A DNA stretch of 14,100 nucleotides from Flavobacteriaceae bacterium. GTDB lineage: Bacteria > Bacteroidota > Bacteroidia > Flavobacteriales > Flavobacteriaceae. Position numbers and translations under genes: made by a program. How positions within the stretch are numbered: position 1 is the first letter of the stretch; each line of letters opens with the position of its first letter. Location: NCBI GenBank assembly GCA_002693605.1, contig NZQO01000096.1, positions 1 through 14,100 of the forward strand, read 5' to 3'. The notes below the pieces were generated by a model, which did no database searches, was not told the DNA's origin, and saw nothing but the letters and a program-made list of their open reading frames with translations. Shown one piece after another: positions 5,545 to 14,100 of this stretch.

Positions 5545-7104
5545 ATGTCTACCCAAGATCCGCACATAGCCCTTACCGAAAAAAAGACCGATAAGGACCT
5601 TTATAACTACCAGAAAGGAGCCATCGACAAAATTTTCAAAAGTTTTGAAGAGGCACCCGATGATTATCACTTGCTCTATCAGCTACCAACGGGAGGAGGA
5701 AAGACGGTAATATTTTCAGAAATTGTAAGACAGTACCTAAAGACGAGGCAAAAAAAGGTACTGGTTATGACCCACCGTATCGAGCTTTGTAAGCAAACCT
5801 CCACCATGTTAACTGAATTTGGTGTGGTAAACAAGGTCATAAACAGTACAGCCAACCTTGAGGACCAGGAAAAATACAGTTGTTTCGTGGCAATGGTAGA
5901 AACGCTTAACAACCGGTTGCGCGATGACAAGCTAGACATTTCGGATATTGGCCTGGTTATTATCGATGAGGCCCATTACAACTCTTTCACCAAACTATTT
6001 AAATATTTTGAAAAGTCGTTCATCCTTGGGGTAACGGCCACTCCGCTCAGTTCAAACATTGAACTTCCTATGAACGAGCGTTATGACGAGCTGATCGTGG
6101 GCGAAAGTATTCCGGCACTGATAGAGAACGAATTTTTGGCGAACGCCGTCAATTATTCCTATAATGTTGGACTAACCTCACTCGTAGTTGGCTCTAACGG
6201 CGATTATACCGTTCAATCCTCAGACGATCTCTATACGGGCACCGATATGCTCAGCAGATTGTTACAGGCGTACGAGGAACGTTCCAAGGGAAAGAAAACG
6301 CTAATCTTCAACAATGGTATCAATACCTCGCTTTACGTGTACGACACCTTTAAGCGAGCGGGCTACCCGGTGATGCACCTGGATAATACGGCAAGTAAGA
6401 AACAGCGAAAAATGATTTTGAGATGGTTTCGGGAAACCCCCGATGCCATCCTTACCTCGGTAAGTATCCTTACCACCGGATTCGATGAGCCTACTGTTGA
6501 CACCATCATCCTTAATAGGGCAACGCGCTCGTTGACCCTCTATTACCAGATGATTGGTCGGGGTTCTCGAATTACCGATAACAAGACGACCTTCAATGTA
6601 ATTGACCTGGGCAATAATTTTTACCGATTTGGTCCCTGGGGAGAAGACCTAGATTGGCAGGGCATTTTCAAGTCGCCCCGTTTTTACCTCGACCATTTGC
6701 AGGATGACGAGGAAATAGAGAACAACTTTCGGTATGAAATGCCGGAAGAGCTTCGCGCGCAATTTGCCAAGAGCGAAGATGTTTACTTCGACGTAAAGAA
6801 AGCCTATACCGAATCGGTCAAAAACGGAGAATCGACCAAGGTCATTTTGGAGCGCTCTATCCATCAACATGCAACCATTTGCATCGAGAATAGCGAAGAC
6901 GTGTTCGATGCCCTAATCTTGGCAAAGGAACTGGGCGAGGATATAGATCAGCGCATTGACAGGTACACTAAGTGCATTAGCAAGAGCACGCATAACTTCG
7001 TTACCTGGCTCAAGGACGATTACCGAAAAAAACTGCGCAGCTACCTCCGTGAAAACTTTGACAATATGTTCGAGGAAATTCACGGCTTTCCGCCCGAAGA
7101 TTAA
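5545..7104 (+). CDS. SF2 DEAH-box helicase, RAD25/UvsW-like core with an unassigned C-terminal part
   Basis: A 519-residue ATP-dependent nucleic-acid helicase or translocase. The order of motifs is complete: YQ near 22-23 (Q-like), motif I LPTGGGKT (47-54), Ia MTHRIEL (75-81), II DEAH (141-144), III TAT (164-166), IV LIFNNG (253-258), V TTGFDEPTVDT (310-320) and VI QMIGRGSR (335-342, with the arginine finger). The core resembles the RAD25/UvsW/type I restriction HsdR-like branch of SF2, which usually acts on double-stranded DNA or replication and repair intermediates. Residues about 375-519 are acidic and helical, and I recognise no domain there. No nuclease, methylase or other defence partner lies beside it. 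It has its own promoter and a weak possible terminator behind it, so it looks monocistronic. The exact role (repair, RNA metabolism or defence) cannot be told from sequence. Confidence 0.9.
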   Translation: MSTQDPHIALTEKKTDKDLYNYQKGAIDKIFKSFEEAPDDYHLLYQLPTGGGKTVIFSEIVRQYLKTRQKKVLVMTHRIELCKQTSTMLTEFGVVNKVINSTANLEDQEKYSCFVAMVETLNNRLRDDKLDISDIGLVIIDEAHYNSFTKLFKYFEKSFILGVTATPLSSNIELPMNERYDELIVGESIPALIENEFLANAVNYSYNVGLTSLVVGSNGDYTVQSSDDLYTGTDMLSRLLQAYEERSKGKKTLIFNNGINTSLYVYDTFKRAGYPVMHLDNTASKKQRKMILRWFRETPDAILTSVSILTTGFDEPTVDTIILNRATRSLTLYYQMIGRGSRITDNKTTFNVIDLGNNFYRFGPWGEDLDWQGIFKSPRFYLDHLQDDEEIENNFRYEMPEELRAQFAKSEDVYFDVKKAYTESVKNGESTKVILERSIHQHATICIENSEDVFDALILAKELGEDIDQRIDRYTKCISKSTHNFVTWLKDDYRKKLRSYLRENFDNMFEEIHGFPPED

Positions 7105-7135
7105 TGACAACTAGACAGTAAAACAGGCAATTGCG

Positions 7136-7155
7136 AAATAGTTCCACTATTTTTT
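7136..7155 (+). terminator. Weak possible terminator after the helicase gene
   Basis: AAATAG and CTATTT form a 6-bp stem with a TTCCA loop, followed by three further T. It lies about 30 bp after the helicase stop. The stem is short and A/T-rich, so it may not work; read-through into the DedA-like gene is possible. Confidence 0.35.
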
Positions 7156-7189
7156 AAAATTGGTAGACTTTTTGCAGTATATATTTAAT

Positions 7190-7801
7190 ATGAAGAAGAA
7201 ACGTAGTAGCGGCGAAAACCTGAAACGCCTCCACAAATATTACAACTATACCGGATTCTATTCCTTTGTGGGAATGAGCCTTAAAAAGGCGTTCCTTCCA
7301 ATAGTGTTTTTCATATTGGCTATTTTCCTATTGGATCGCTTCGTCATCGATTTCAGTGATTTCTTTACCGATGTTACCCATACCTACGCCCCTATTAGCA
7401 TATTGTTGGTGTTCTTTGCCAGCGAAGCTGTACTGGGCCTTATTCCGCCGGAAATCTTCATTGCGTGGTCCAACAAGACTTCCGCGCCCGTGCTGTACTT
7501 AAGTATCCTCGCAACCCTATCGTATCTTGGCGGGATCGTAAGTTATTTTATCGGAAAATGGATCCTAAATATCCCGGCAGTATTCAATTATATGGAAGGG
7601 AAAATGAAGAAACACCTTAACAACATTCGTAGGTGGGGTGGTTTTCTCATTATCGTTGGCGCCCTGTTGCCAATTCCCTTCTCGATGACGAGCATGGCAG
7701 CTGGAACCATCAACTACAAGTTCAGCAATTACCTATTGTTCGGCTTGCTCCGTTTCGCCCGTTTCGCAATATATGGCGTCGCCATTTTCAGCGTAATGTA
7801 G
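7190..7801 (+). CDS. DedA/VTT-domain integral membrane protein
   Basis: A 203-residue inner-membrane protein of the DedA/VTT (SNARE-associated) superfamily, whose members include lipid scramblases and flippases needed for membrane homeostasis. I chose the ATG at 7190, which gives a Lys-rich cytoplasmic N-terminus (MKKKRSSGENLKR); an in-frame TTG at 7160 would add ten residues. Hydrophobic segments lie at about 33-52, 68-92, 100-123, 149-172 and 180-200. The second ends in EAVLGLIPPEIF, the DedA-like half-membrane (re-entrant) loop with an acidic residue and a Pro pair. The region PIPFSMTSMAAGTINYKF (161-178) followed by the Arg-rich FGLLRFARFAIYG matches the conserved second re-entrant motif of the family. 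The length is typical. It lies 85 bp downstream of the helicase gene on the same strand and 269 bp before tamB. The lipid substrate is unknown. Confidence 0.85.
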   Translation: MKKKRSSGENLKRLHKYYNYTGFYSFVGMSLKKAFLPIVFFILAIFLLDRFVIDFSDFFTDVTHTYAPISILLVFFASEAVLGLIPPEIFIAWSNKTSAPVLYLSILATLSYLGGIVSYFIGKWILNIPAVFNYMEGKMKKHLNNIRRWGGFLIIVGALLPIPFSMTSMAAGTINYKFSNYLLFGLLRFARFAIYGVAIFSVM

Positions 7802-8070
7802 GATCTGTTAGGTTCAAACTGAAAATATCTATCCCAAACCACATAAAAATTTAAATTTCTGAAGTTTTGATGTAGGGTAGGACAGACACTTCGAACCCGC
7901 TGTTCAAGTCTTTTTAAGAAGTATCATTGCTGCCAGCACACTATATAACAGGGTTTTGGGTGTTTTTTCGTGCGTTTCAATAATTGCCTTTCAAAAATGT
8001 TATCATTTCTATAACTAAATATGTGGCCCGAAAACGATAATTTGCAAGTAGAACAACCGCTATTGCAATT
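7802..8070. other. Intergenic region between the DedA-like gene and tamB
   Basis: There is no complete gene and no clear terminator here. TAATTTG (8038-8044) just upstream of tamB resembles a -7 element one base short of TAnnTTTG and is followed by a leader of about 20 nt; a matching -33 was not found. On the minus strand three short open pieces follow each other in different frames between 8007 and 7851, each ending in a stop. They may be the remains of a small gene, or chance. A GGGTTCGAA string on the minus strand near 7896 looks like a tRNA T-loop but has no stem. Confidence 0.4.
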
Positions 8071-11000
8071 TTGAAAAAAGATACTGACAAGAATAAATCC
8101 AAGCCCAAGTCTAGATTCAGGTTTTCAAAACTTCTCGGGAAAATAATCCTGGGTATTGTTATCTTCTTATTATTGGTTGTCCTCTTTATTCGAAGCCCTT
8201 GGGGGCAGGGTATTATAGTAGATAAGCTCATTTCCCACATCACCGAACAGACAGATACCGAGGTACAGATTGACAAGTTATTCGTCACATTTGATGGCGA
8301 TATTTTATTGAAAGGCCTATATCTGGAAGACAAGCAAGGCGATACGCTAATTTATTCAAAATCGTTGGAGGCCGATGTGCCCCTATGGCCCATTATACAG
8401 GGCAATGGCATAGGGGTGGAGGCTATAGACTGGACCGGCGTTCGCGCCAATATTAGTAGACAGGATACCGTTTCGGGCTATAACTTTCAATTTTTGTTAG
8501 ACGTATTTAGCAGGACGGACAGCACTGCTACGGCTACGGCGCAAGATTCTACGGCAGCGCCCCTCAACTTGATACTGGGCAACTTGTCTCTGGAAGATTT
8601 CAATGTTACTTATAACGATGCCGTGCTGGGAATAGACAGTCATTTTATCGTGGGTAGCGCCTACCTCGAAATGGAAACCACCAATCTCGAGGCAATGCAT
8701 TTTACCGCTGCAGACGTAATGGTGGCCAATTCAATAATTAGGTATGAGCAGAGTCCCGTACCGCCACAACCAGATGCCGACCCGGTGCCACTTCCCTTAT
8801 TGGCTGCAGAAAATTTAAAACTCCAAAATGTAATTATAGAATACGGTGATACTGCTGCCGGGTTAATGGCTCATTTGGATATTACCGATATGTATGCCGA
8901 AGTACCTAAATTAGACCTACAGAACAATGAATTTATAATTAACGATTTCGGATTAACGGAATCAGATATCGACATCGCCGTTACAACCCGGGAAGATTCA
9001 GGAAATGTGACGGCTAACGGTCCGTCCGGTCAAAGTCAAAATACCATTTGGCCAGATATTGAATTGCTACTGGAGGAAATCGTGATTTCAGAAACAAGCA
9101 TCTCCTATCGCCTCGACGGAGCGCAGGTAAACAAGGGAACGTTCAATCCCAACGCCCTCGCGTTCGAAAATATTAATTTGGAAGCTAGAGAGGTCGTGCT
9201 GACAGATCAACGAGCTGAAGCTCACCTTGGAAATTTTCAAGCTACAGAACTTTCAGGAATTAACATCCATAATTTAAACTTTCACTTTAATTTAAATAAT
9301 GAAAATCTGATGCTTCCCAATCTCGAGGCCTCGGTAAACGAAAATAGGTTGCGCGCAACCATTTCCATGGAATATCCATCCCTTCAGAAATTTATGGAGA
9401 ATCCGGAAATCGCCAGTGTCGATGCAACGGTCCCATCATTTTATTTCAACACTTCTGAAATTTTCAGGTTTCAACCGCAACTACGCCAAAACAAATACAT
9501 GGCCGCCTTGGCGCGGAAGGGTTTATCGGGCAGTTTTGAGGCATCAGGTGTTTTGTCGAATATTGCCATCCCTTCGGTCAATGCCCGCTGGGGCACCGAT
9601 ACCCGCGTGAGCGCATCGGGCTCATTGCAGAATGCTACCAATGTCGAAGAAATTCAATTTTCCTTTCCTCGGGTAGCGGTAGTGACCGAGCGGGAAGACA
9701 TTCGCGCATTTATCGATGAGGAAGCGTTAGGGATAAAACTACCCCAAACAGTTTCGCTCAACGGTGCGCTAACCGGAAATCTGAACGCAATGGATGTCGA
9801 TGCTTCCCTAACCACTTCGCAAGGTATCGTAGCCATAAACGGTGTCTTTGAAAATAATGAGCAATTGGCGTTCAATGCTACTATTGAAATAGAGGAGTAC
9901 CGGCTTAGTGAACTCCTGCAGAATGATCAGTTGGGGACCTTTTCCCTCTCGTTAACAACCGAAGGGCAAGGAAGTACGATTAATTCGCTCGACGCCCAGG
10001 TTGAAGCTACGGTTTCCAGTTTCCAATTTAACGACTATCAGATTTCTGACTTAAAAATTGAGGGTAGGGTTGAGGATGGCGAAGGAGTGGTTTTCTCTGA
10101 TTATAAGGATACAAATATCAATGCAGAACTTACGGCCGAAATTGAACTGGACTCGGTTAGCCCCAGGGCAACTATCGATCTGAACTTGATTGGCGCCGAT
10201 TTGCAAGCCTTGGGCTTAATGCAGCGCGATGTAAAAACTGGATTTAAGCTGAATGCCGAGTTTGAAGGAAACTTGGAAAATTTTGATGTCATTGCCACAG
10301 TTGGCGATGGCGTTTTTGTGTATGACAATAAAAGCTACCTACTGGGTGAAGTATTGACCACGGCCCACATTAGGAAAGACACGACTTCCATTTGGTTGGA
10401 CAACAAGGTGGTGCAATTAAAATTGGAATCGAATTCGAATCCGCAGACCTTTGCAAATGCCCTGCAAACGCACGTTAGTAGTTATTTTTACAGGGATGTT
10501 ACCGTGGCAGATAGCCTTGCGAGTCCCGTTATCGTCGATTTGGATGCAAAGATTAGTCAAGCACCTATTTTAAACGAGGTATTCCTGGTAAACGTGCGCG
10601 ACCTAGATACTATCGATATTGCGGTAGACTTTAATCAGCGTGAGCGAAAACTGGACGCCGATATTTACGCACCGCATATTAATTATAGCGGAAATGAACT
10701 TGATAGCTTGGCATTCACTATGAATACGAACGAAAACGCTTTTAATTTCAACCTTCGTTTTAATAGCATTGAAGCGGGTCCCTTGGCACTTCCTCGAACT
10801 GAAATTTCTGGAAACCAAGTCAACAATGAACTTTCCCTCAATTTTACGGCGTACGGCGAAACCGAGAAGATGATTAATATTCAGTCTCAAATTACCGGTT
10901 CCCGAGATCGGCTCCGGTTTCATGTGCTTCCGGAAAATCTCTTGCTAAATTACCAGCCGTGGCAAACGCCCGGCGATAACGAGGTTATTATAACCAACAC

Positions 11001-13170
11001 CAATTTAGATTTTAATAATTTCCTGTTCAGGAGAAATAATCAATCGGTTGTATTCAAAGACGATATTGCCTCAGTTTCCAAACCGCACGTGGCCATCAAT
11101 TTTGAAAATTTCGAATTAAGCGAATTCCTGAGTTACTTGAATCCGCAAGATACCTTGGCTACTGGGAATTTAAACGGACAACTGCGCATAGAGAAACCTT
11201 TTGGTAACACCGGCCTCGTGGCGAATATTACGGTTAGGGAGCTTGGCGCCATGAACGTGGACCTTGGGATGCTCACCCTTCAGGCCGAGCCCCAAGGAGG
11301 ATCGCGGTACGATTTTGATATGGCAATTAAAGAAGGGGCAGTCGATTTAGATATATCCGGCGATTATAAGGCCCAGCAACAACAAGCGCTTCTAGACTTG
11401 AATCTCGATATCAATCGGTTCGATATGGCAGCATTAGAGGGCTTTTCCATGGGAGCAATAAGTAATGGATCGGGGAGTTTTTCCGGAGAATTTTCGGTAG
11501 ATGGAACCGTTGCCCAACCTCAGTATGATGGAACCCTTAGATTTGCCGATGCTGGTTTCGAAATCACGCAATTAAATGCCCCGTTCCAGTTAGTGAATGA
11601 GCAATTGGAGATTGATAATGCAGGAATATCGATGGACGGTTTTACGATACGCGATGCAGAGGGCAATACCTTGTCGATGTCAGGTTTCGTAGGGACCGAG
11701 GATTTCCTGAACCCTACGTTCGATCTTCAGCTTAACGCTACGGATTTTACGGTACTGGACGCGACCGAGGAAGATAACGATCTATTTTACGGTACGGCGA
11801 GTTTTGATGCCACCGCCACGGTTACGGGCGATCTACAGATACCCATAATAGATATGCAGTTTACGGTAAGTGAAGATACTGACATTACTTACATTCTCCC
11901 CTCGGCTACCGTTAATATTGAGGAACGCGAAGGGGTCGTCATGTTCGTGAACCGTGAGAACCCAGACGCTATCCTGACACGCAACACCGAAGAGGCCGCC
12001 GTATTTACGGGTTTTGATATTTCGGCGCTCATCCAAATTAACGATGGGGCTTCGGTAAAATTAATTTTAGACGAGCAAACTGGCGATAACTTCTTGGTAC
12101 AGGGAGAAGGCGATTTGAATTTTACGATGAATCCGAACGGACGCATGAACTTAACGGGAGTGTACAATGTTTCTGATGGGCATTATGAAATGAACCTGTA
12201 TAATCTGGTAAGTAGAAGATTTCGTCTAACCGAAGGCAGCAAGGTTTCCTGGAGCGGTGACCCGTTGGATGCTTCATTAGATATTAGGGCAGTCTACGAT
12301 GTCGAGGCATCGGCCTCTCCATTAATGGCAGCACAAACTTCGGGTGCAGATCCATCTACCCGAAGCCGTTTTAGACAGGTACTTCCATTTTATGTGTATT
12401 TGAACGTAGATGGCGAGTTGACCCGGCCTGAAATATCTTTCAACCTAGACATGCCCGAAGACGAACAAGGAGCCATAGGCGGCCAGGTATACGGCCAGGT
12501 GCAACAGCTCAATCAGCAGGAGGCCTTGTTGAACAAACAAGTATTCTCTCTTTTGGTGCTCAACAGGTTCTATCCCGAACCCGGAAGCGACGGCAGTAGG
12601 GGCGGGGTAGCCACCATTGCCCGCGATAATTTGAACGACGTCCTGTCCGATCAATTGAACGTGTTCTCACAAAAACTTCTAGGCGATTCGGGAGTCGAGC
12701 TCGATTTTGGGTTAGATAGCTATACCGATTATCAGGGCGATTCGCCACAAGAACGCACACAATTGGACATAGCAGCCCAGAAAAAACTTTTCGATGACCG
12801 GCTTGTTGTTAGTGTAGGTAGCGCGGTAGATTTGCAGGGCACGAGTCCCGAGGGCGAAGCTACCCCCCTTATTGGCAATGTGAGTATCGAGTACTTGCTA
12901 ACCGAAAATGGCCAGTTTAGGTTGCGGGGTTTCCGAAAGAGCGAATTCGAAAATGTTATAGATGGGCAGACCATAGTAAGTGGTATTGCATTGATATTTA
13001 CCCAGGAATTCAATAAATTCAATGAGTTGTGGGACGCCCTACTGCGCCGTGAGACCGAGGAAACCCAACAATCTGCAAATAAAAAGGACTCTTCATGCGA
13101 AAGCGACGGTAGCAAGAACAGTTCTTCTGAAGTAAAAAAAAATAGAACCGACAAAAGCGATAATCCGTGA
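8071..13170 (+). CDS. tamB: TamB-like translocation and assembly module protein (AsmA/DUF490 family)
   Basis: A 1699-residue protein anchored in the inner membrane and spanning the periplasm. TamB-family proteins form a long hydrophobic beta groove thought to carry phospholipids to the outer membrane and, with TamA/TamL, to aid outer-membrane protein assembly. Residues 1-23 are Lys/Arg-rich, and residues 24-41 form one membrane helix (GKIILGIVIFLLLVVLFI) followed by RSPWGQ. Next comes an AsmA-like start (VDKLISHITEQTDTEVQID). The middle is a very long run of short beta-strand repeats. The TamB/DUF490 domain fills about 1230-1640; its hallmark around residues 1350-1410 includes GVYNVSDGHYEMNL and GSKVSWSGDPLDASLDI. 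The last ~40 residues are a polar Ser/Lys/Glu tail. The start is a TTG at 8071: an in-frame TAA at 8038-8040 is followed by no ATG or GTG, so a non-ATG start is forced. The stop overlaps the start of tamL (GTGA), implying translational coupling. Confidence 0.93.
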   Translation: MKKDTDKNKSKPKSRFRFSKLLGKIILGIVIFLLLVVLFIRSPWGQGIIVDKLISHITEQTDTEVQIDKLFVTFDGDILLKGLYLEDKQGDTLIYSKSLEADVPLWPIIQGNGIGVEAIDWTGVRANISRQDTVSGYNFQFLLDVFSRTDSTATATAQDSTAAPLNLILGNLSLEDFNVTYNDAVLGIDSHFIVGSAYLEMETTNLEAMHFTAADVMVANSIIRYEQSPVPPQPDADPVPLPLLAAENLKLQNVIIEYGDTAAGLMAHLDITDMYAEVPKLDLQNNEFIINDFGLTESDIDIAVTTREDSGNVTANGPSGQSQNTIWPDIELLLEEIVISETSISYRLDGAQVNKGTFNPNALAFENINLEAREVVLTDQRAEAHLGNFQATELSGINIHNLNFHFNLNNENLMLPNLEASVNENRLRATISMEYPSLQKFMENPEIASVDATVPSFYFNTSEIFRFQPQLRQNKYMAALARKGLSGSFEASGVLSNIAIPSVNARWGTDTRVSASGSLQNATNVEEIQFSFPRVAVVTEREDIRAFIDEEALGIKLPQTVSLNGALTGNLNAMDVDASLTTSQGIVAINGVFENNEQLAFNATIEIEEYRLSELLQNDQLGTFSLSLTTEGQGSTINSLDAQVEATVSSFQFNDYQISDLKIEGRVEDGEGVVFSDYKDTNINAELTAEIELDSVSPRATIDLNLIGADLQALGLMQRDVKTGFKLNAEFEGNLENFDVIATVGDGVFVYDNKSYLLGEVLTTAHIRKDTTSIWLDNKVVQLKLESNSNPQTFANALQTHVSSYFYRDVTVADSLASPVIVDLDAKISQAPILNEVFLVNVRDLDTIDIAVDFNQRERKLDADIYAPHINYSGNELDSLAFTMNTNENAFNFNLRFNSIEAGPLALPRTEISGNQVNNELSLNFTAYGETEKMINIQSQITGSRDRLRFHVLPENLLLNYQPWQTPGDNEVIITNTNLDFNNFLFRRNNQSVVFKDDIASVSKPHVAINFENFELSEFLSYLNPQDTLATGNLNGQLRIEKPFGNTGLVANITVRELGAMNVDLGMLTLQAEPQGGSRYDFDMAIKEGAVDLDISGDYKAQQQQALLDLNLDINRFDMAALEGFSMGAISNGSGSFSGEFSVDGTVAQPQYDGTLRFADAGFEITQLNAPFQLVNEQLEIDNAGISMDGFTIRDAEGNTLSMSGFVGTEDFLNPTFDLQLNATDFTVLDATEEDNDLFYGTASFDATATVTGDLQIPIIDMQFTVSEDTDITYILPSATVNIEEREGVVMFVNRENPDAILTRNTEEAAVFTGFDISALIQINDGASVKLILDEQTGDNFLVQGEGDLNFTMNPNGRMNLTGVYNVSDGHYEMNLYNLVSRRFRLTEGSKVSWSGDPLDASLDIRAVYDVEASASPLMAAQTSGADPSTRSRFRQVLPFYVYLNVDGELTRPEISFNLDMPEDEQGAIGGQVYGQVQQLNQQEALLNKQVFSLLVLNRFYPEPGSDGSRGGVATIARDNLNDVLSDQLNVFSQKLLGDSGVELDFGLDSYTDYQGDSPQERTQLDIAAQKKLFDDRLVVSVGSAVDLQGTSPEGEATPLIGNVSIEYLLTENGQFRLRGFRKSEFENVIDGQTIVSGIALIFTQEFNKFNELWDALLRRETEETQQSANKKDSSCESDGSKNSSSEVKKNRTDKSDNP

Positions 13171-14100
13171 ATCTGAAAAAAAACATACATCTTCTACTTT
13201 TGCTCGGTATACTATCGGTCGTTTGTTCCTGTAGCATTCGTAAGTACATTCCGGCGGAAGAGCGCATTTATACCGGGGCATCGGTTTCGCTAGAAAGCGA
13301 TAGCACCATTGCCAACAAGGCCCAGTTGCGTAACGTCTTGGAAGGTGTGTTGCGGCCGGAGCCGAATACCAAATTTTTGGGGGGCTATCCGGGGTTGTTC
13401 TATTATTACAAGGCCCACCGGGAAAACCCGGGTTTTATTAACCGGTGGCTATACAGGCAATTTGGTGAGGAGCCGGTGTACCAAAGTGATGTAGAACCTT
13501 ATCAAGTAGAAGAACTTTTGCTGAACCGTCTTGCCAATCGTGGATTCTTTTACAGTAGAGCTGCTTCAAAATTCTATGAGGAAGAAAATTTTGCTTCCGT
13601 TCAATATACCGTGACGGTGCCCGAACCGTACACCATGGCCACGTACCAACTTGACTCCGTTCCGCTGCCATTATATGGTGCAATGGCGCCAATTGTGGCC
13701 AATTCGAAATTGGAAAAGGGTATCCGGTTCGACCTTTCAGCATTGAAACTGGAACGGGAGCGTATCGACAACGAACTAAAGAAAAAAGGCTATTATAACT
13801 TCAACCCGGGGTTCCTCATTTTCGAGGCAGACACCAACCAATACGACCGGAAAAAATTCGATCTTTTCCTTCGGCTTAAAAACGATGTACCACATGAGGC
13901 CACCATTCCCTACAAAATAGCCCAACTTAACATTCACCCAAATCACGACCTTAGGCAGGATTCCCTGCAAACCGATACCATTCGCTATGAAGGGAAAAAT
14001 TATATTCAGGAAAATGAGTTCTTCAAACCGAAATACCTAGACCGCTACATCACGTTGGAAGAAGGCGAACGCTATGACCCTATTGCTTCAAAAAATACCG
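13167..14100 (+). CDS. tamL: TamL: outer-membrane Omp85 lipoprotein (TamA/BamA family), N-terminal part, runs off window
   Basis: The partner of tamB: the N-terminal 311 codons of an Omp85-family protein. It is open to the window end, with the beta-barrel outside. A lipoprotein signal peptide is visible: MNLKKNIH, a Leu-rich core (9-19), and lipobox V-C-S-C with the lipidated Cys at residue 22. It is followed by SIRKYIPAEERIYTG, typical of the Bacteroidota lipoprotein form of TamA called TamL. NTKFLGGYPGLFYYY (about residues 67-81) matches the conserved region before the first POTRA domain. Residues about 110-300 show beta-alpha-alpha-beta-beta POTRA patterns, for example VEELLLNRLANRGFFYS with VQYTVTVPEPYTM, and LERERIDNELKKKGYYNF with KFDLFLRLKN. 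The start is GTG at 13167, inside the tamB stop (4-base overlap); no better start fits the signal peptide. The distinction from BamA rests on the lipobox and the tamB partner. Confidence 0.9.
   Translation, partial: MNLKKNIHLLLLLGILSVVCSCSIRKYIPAEERIYTGASVSLESDSTIANKAQLRNVLEGVLRPEPNTKFLGGYPGLFYYYKAHRENPGFINRWLYRQFGEEPVYQSDVEPYQVEELLLNRLANRGFFYSRAASKFYEEENFASVQYTVTVPEPYTMATYQLDSVPLPLYGAMAPIVANSKLEKGIRFDLSALKLERERIDNELKKKGYYNFNPGFLIFEADTNQYDRKKFDLFLRLKNDVPHEATIPYKIAQLNIHPNHDLRQDSLQTDTIRYEGKNYIQENEFFKPKYLDRYITLEEGERYDPIASKNT

Noticed and set aside
7886..7912. GGGTTCGAA on the minus strand, resembling a tRNA T-loop or an attachment site
   Set aside because: The flanks do not pair into a T-stem, no acceptor or anticodon arms are present, and no integrase gene or duplicated copy lies in the window.
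7977..8333. 118-residue minus-strand open frame over the tamB start
   Set aside because: Most of it is antisense to the TamB membrane anchor; only the part below 8070 is intergenic, discussed separately as a weak remnant.
12732..13190. 152-residue minus-strand open frame over the end of tamB
   Set aside because: It is antisense to the TamB C-terminus and the tamL start; its Ser/Phe-rich composition is what Glu/Lys-rich codons give when reversed.
1..14100. CRISPR arrays, insertion sequences, prophage or transfer genes
   Set aside because: No regularly spaced repeats, transposase or integrase motifs, or paired terminal repeats were seen, and base composition appears even across the genes.

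Overview
The window reads as chromosomal DNA of a member of the Bacteroidota, most likely a flavobacterium. Three things support this. Candidate promoters have the TAnnTTTG -7 form instead of TATAAT. Leaders in front of start codons are A/T-rich with no clear Shine-Dalgarno sequence. The gene content includes a lipoprotein-type TamA (TamL) behind a very long TamB, and a VPS10/Asp-box propeller protein of the kind common in this phylum. No mobile element, CRISPR array, rRNA or intact tRNA was found.

Layout. (1) 1-883, plus strand: the C-terminal part of a P1B-type heavy-metal ATPase, cut by the window start. Its last membrane segment carries HEGST, the P1B-4 (Co/Fe/Ni-like) type of signature. 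(2) 885-909: a hairpin terminator with U-runs on both strands, shared with the convergent neighbour. (3) 928-4203, minus: a secreted 1091-residue VPS10/sortilin-like Asp-box beta-propeller protein. (4) 4333-4920, minus: an RluE-type 23S rRNA pseudouridine synthase with a TAnnTTTG element almost touching its ATG. (5) 4971-5398: an easily missed small minus-strand unit. It has a dyad-rich promoter/operator region, a small gene whose frame breaks at a run of five A (about 92 residues if one A is removed), and a strong minus-strand terminator. (6) 5545-7104, plus: an SF2 DEAH-box helicase with its own TAnnTTTG promoter. (7) 7190-7801, plus: a DedA/VTT-type membrane protein. (8) 8071-13170 and 13167-14100+, plus: tamB and tamL, overlapping by 4 bp, with TTG and GTG starts. 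The second runs off the window end.

How they fit together. TamB (inner-membrane-anchored, periplasm-spanning) and TamL (outer-membrane Omp85 lipoprotein) form one translationally coupled unit for outer-membrane biogenesis. The DedA/VTT protein just upstream is also a membrane-homeostasis gene, but a 269-bp gap separates it. The other genes look like independent housekeeping or accessory units. The least explained part is the small minus-strand gene at 5027-5306 with its operator-like dyads, which share an intergenic region with the helicase.
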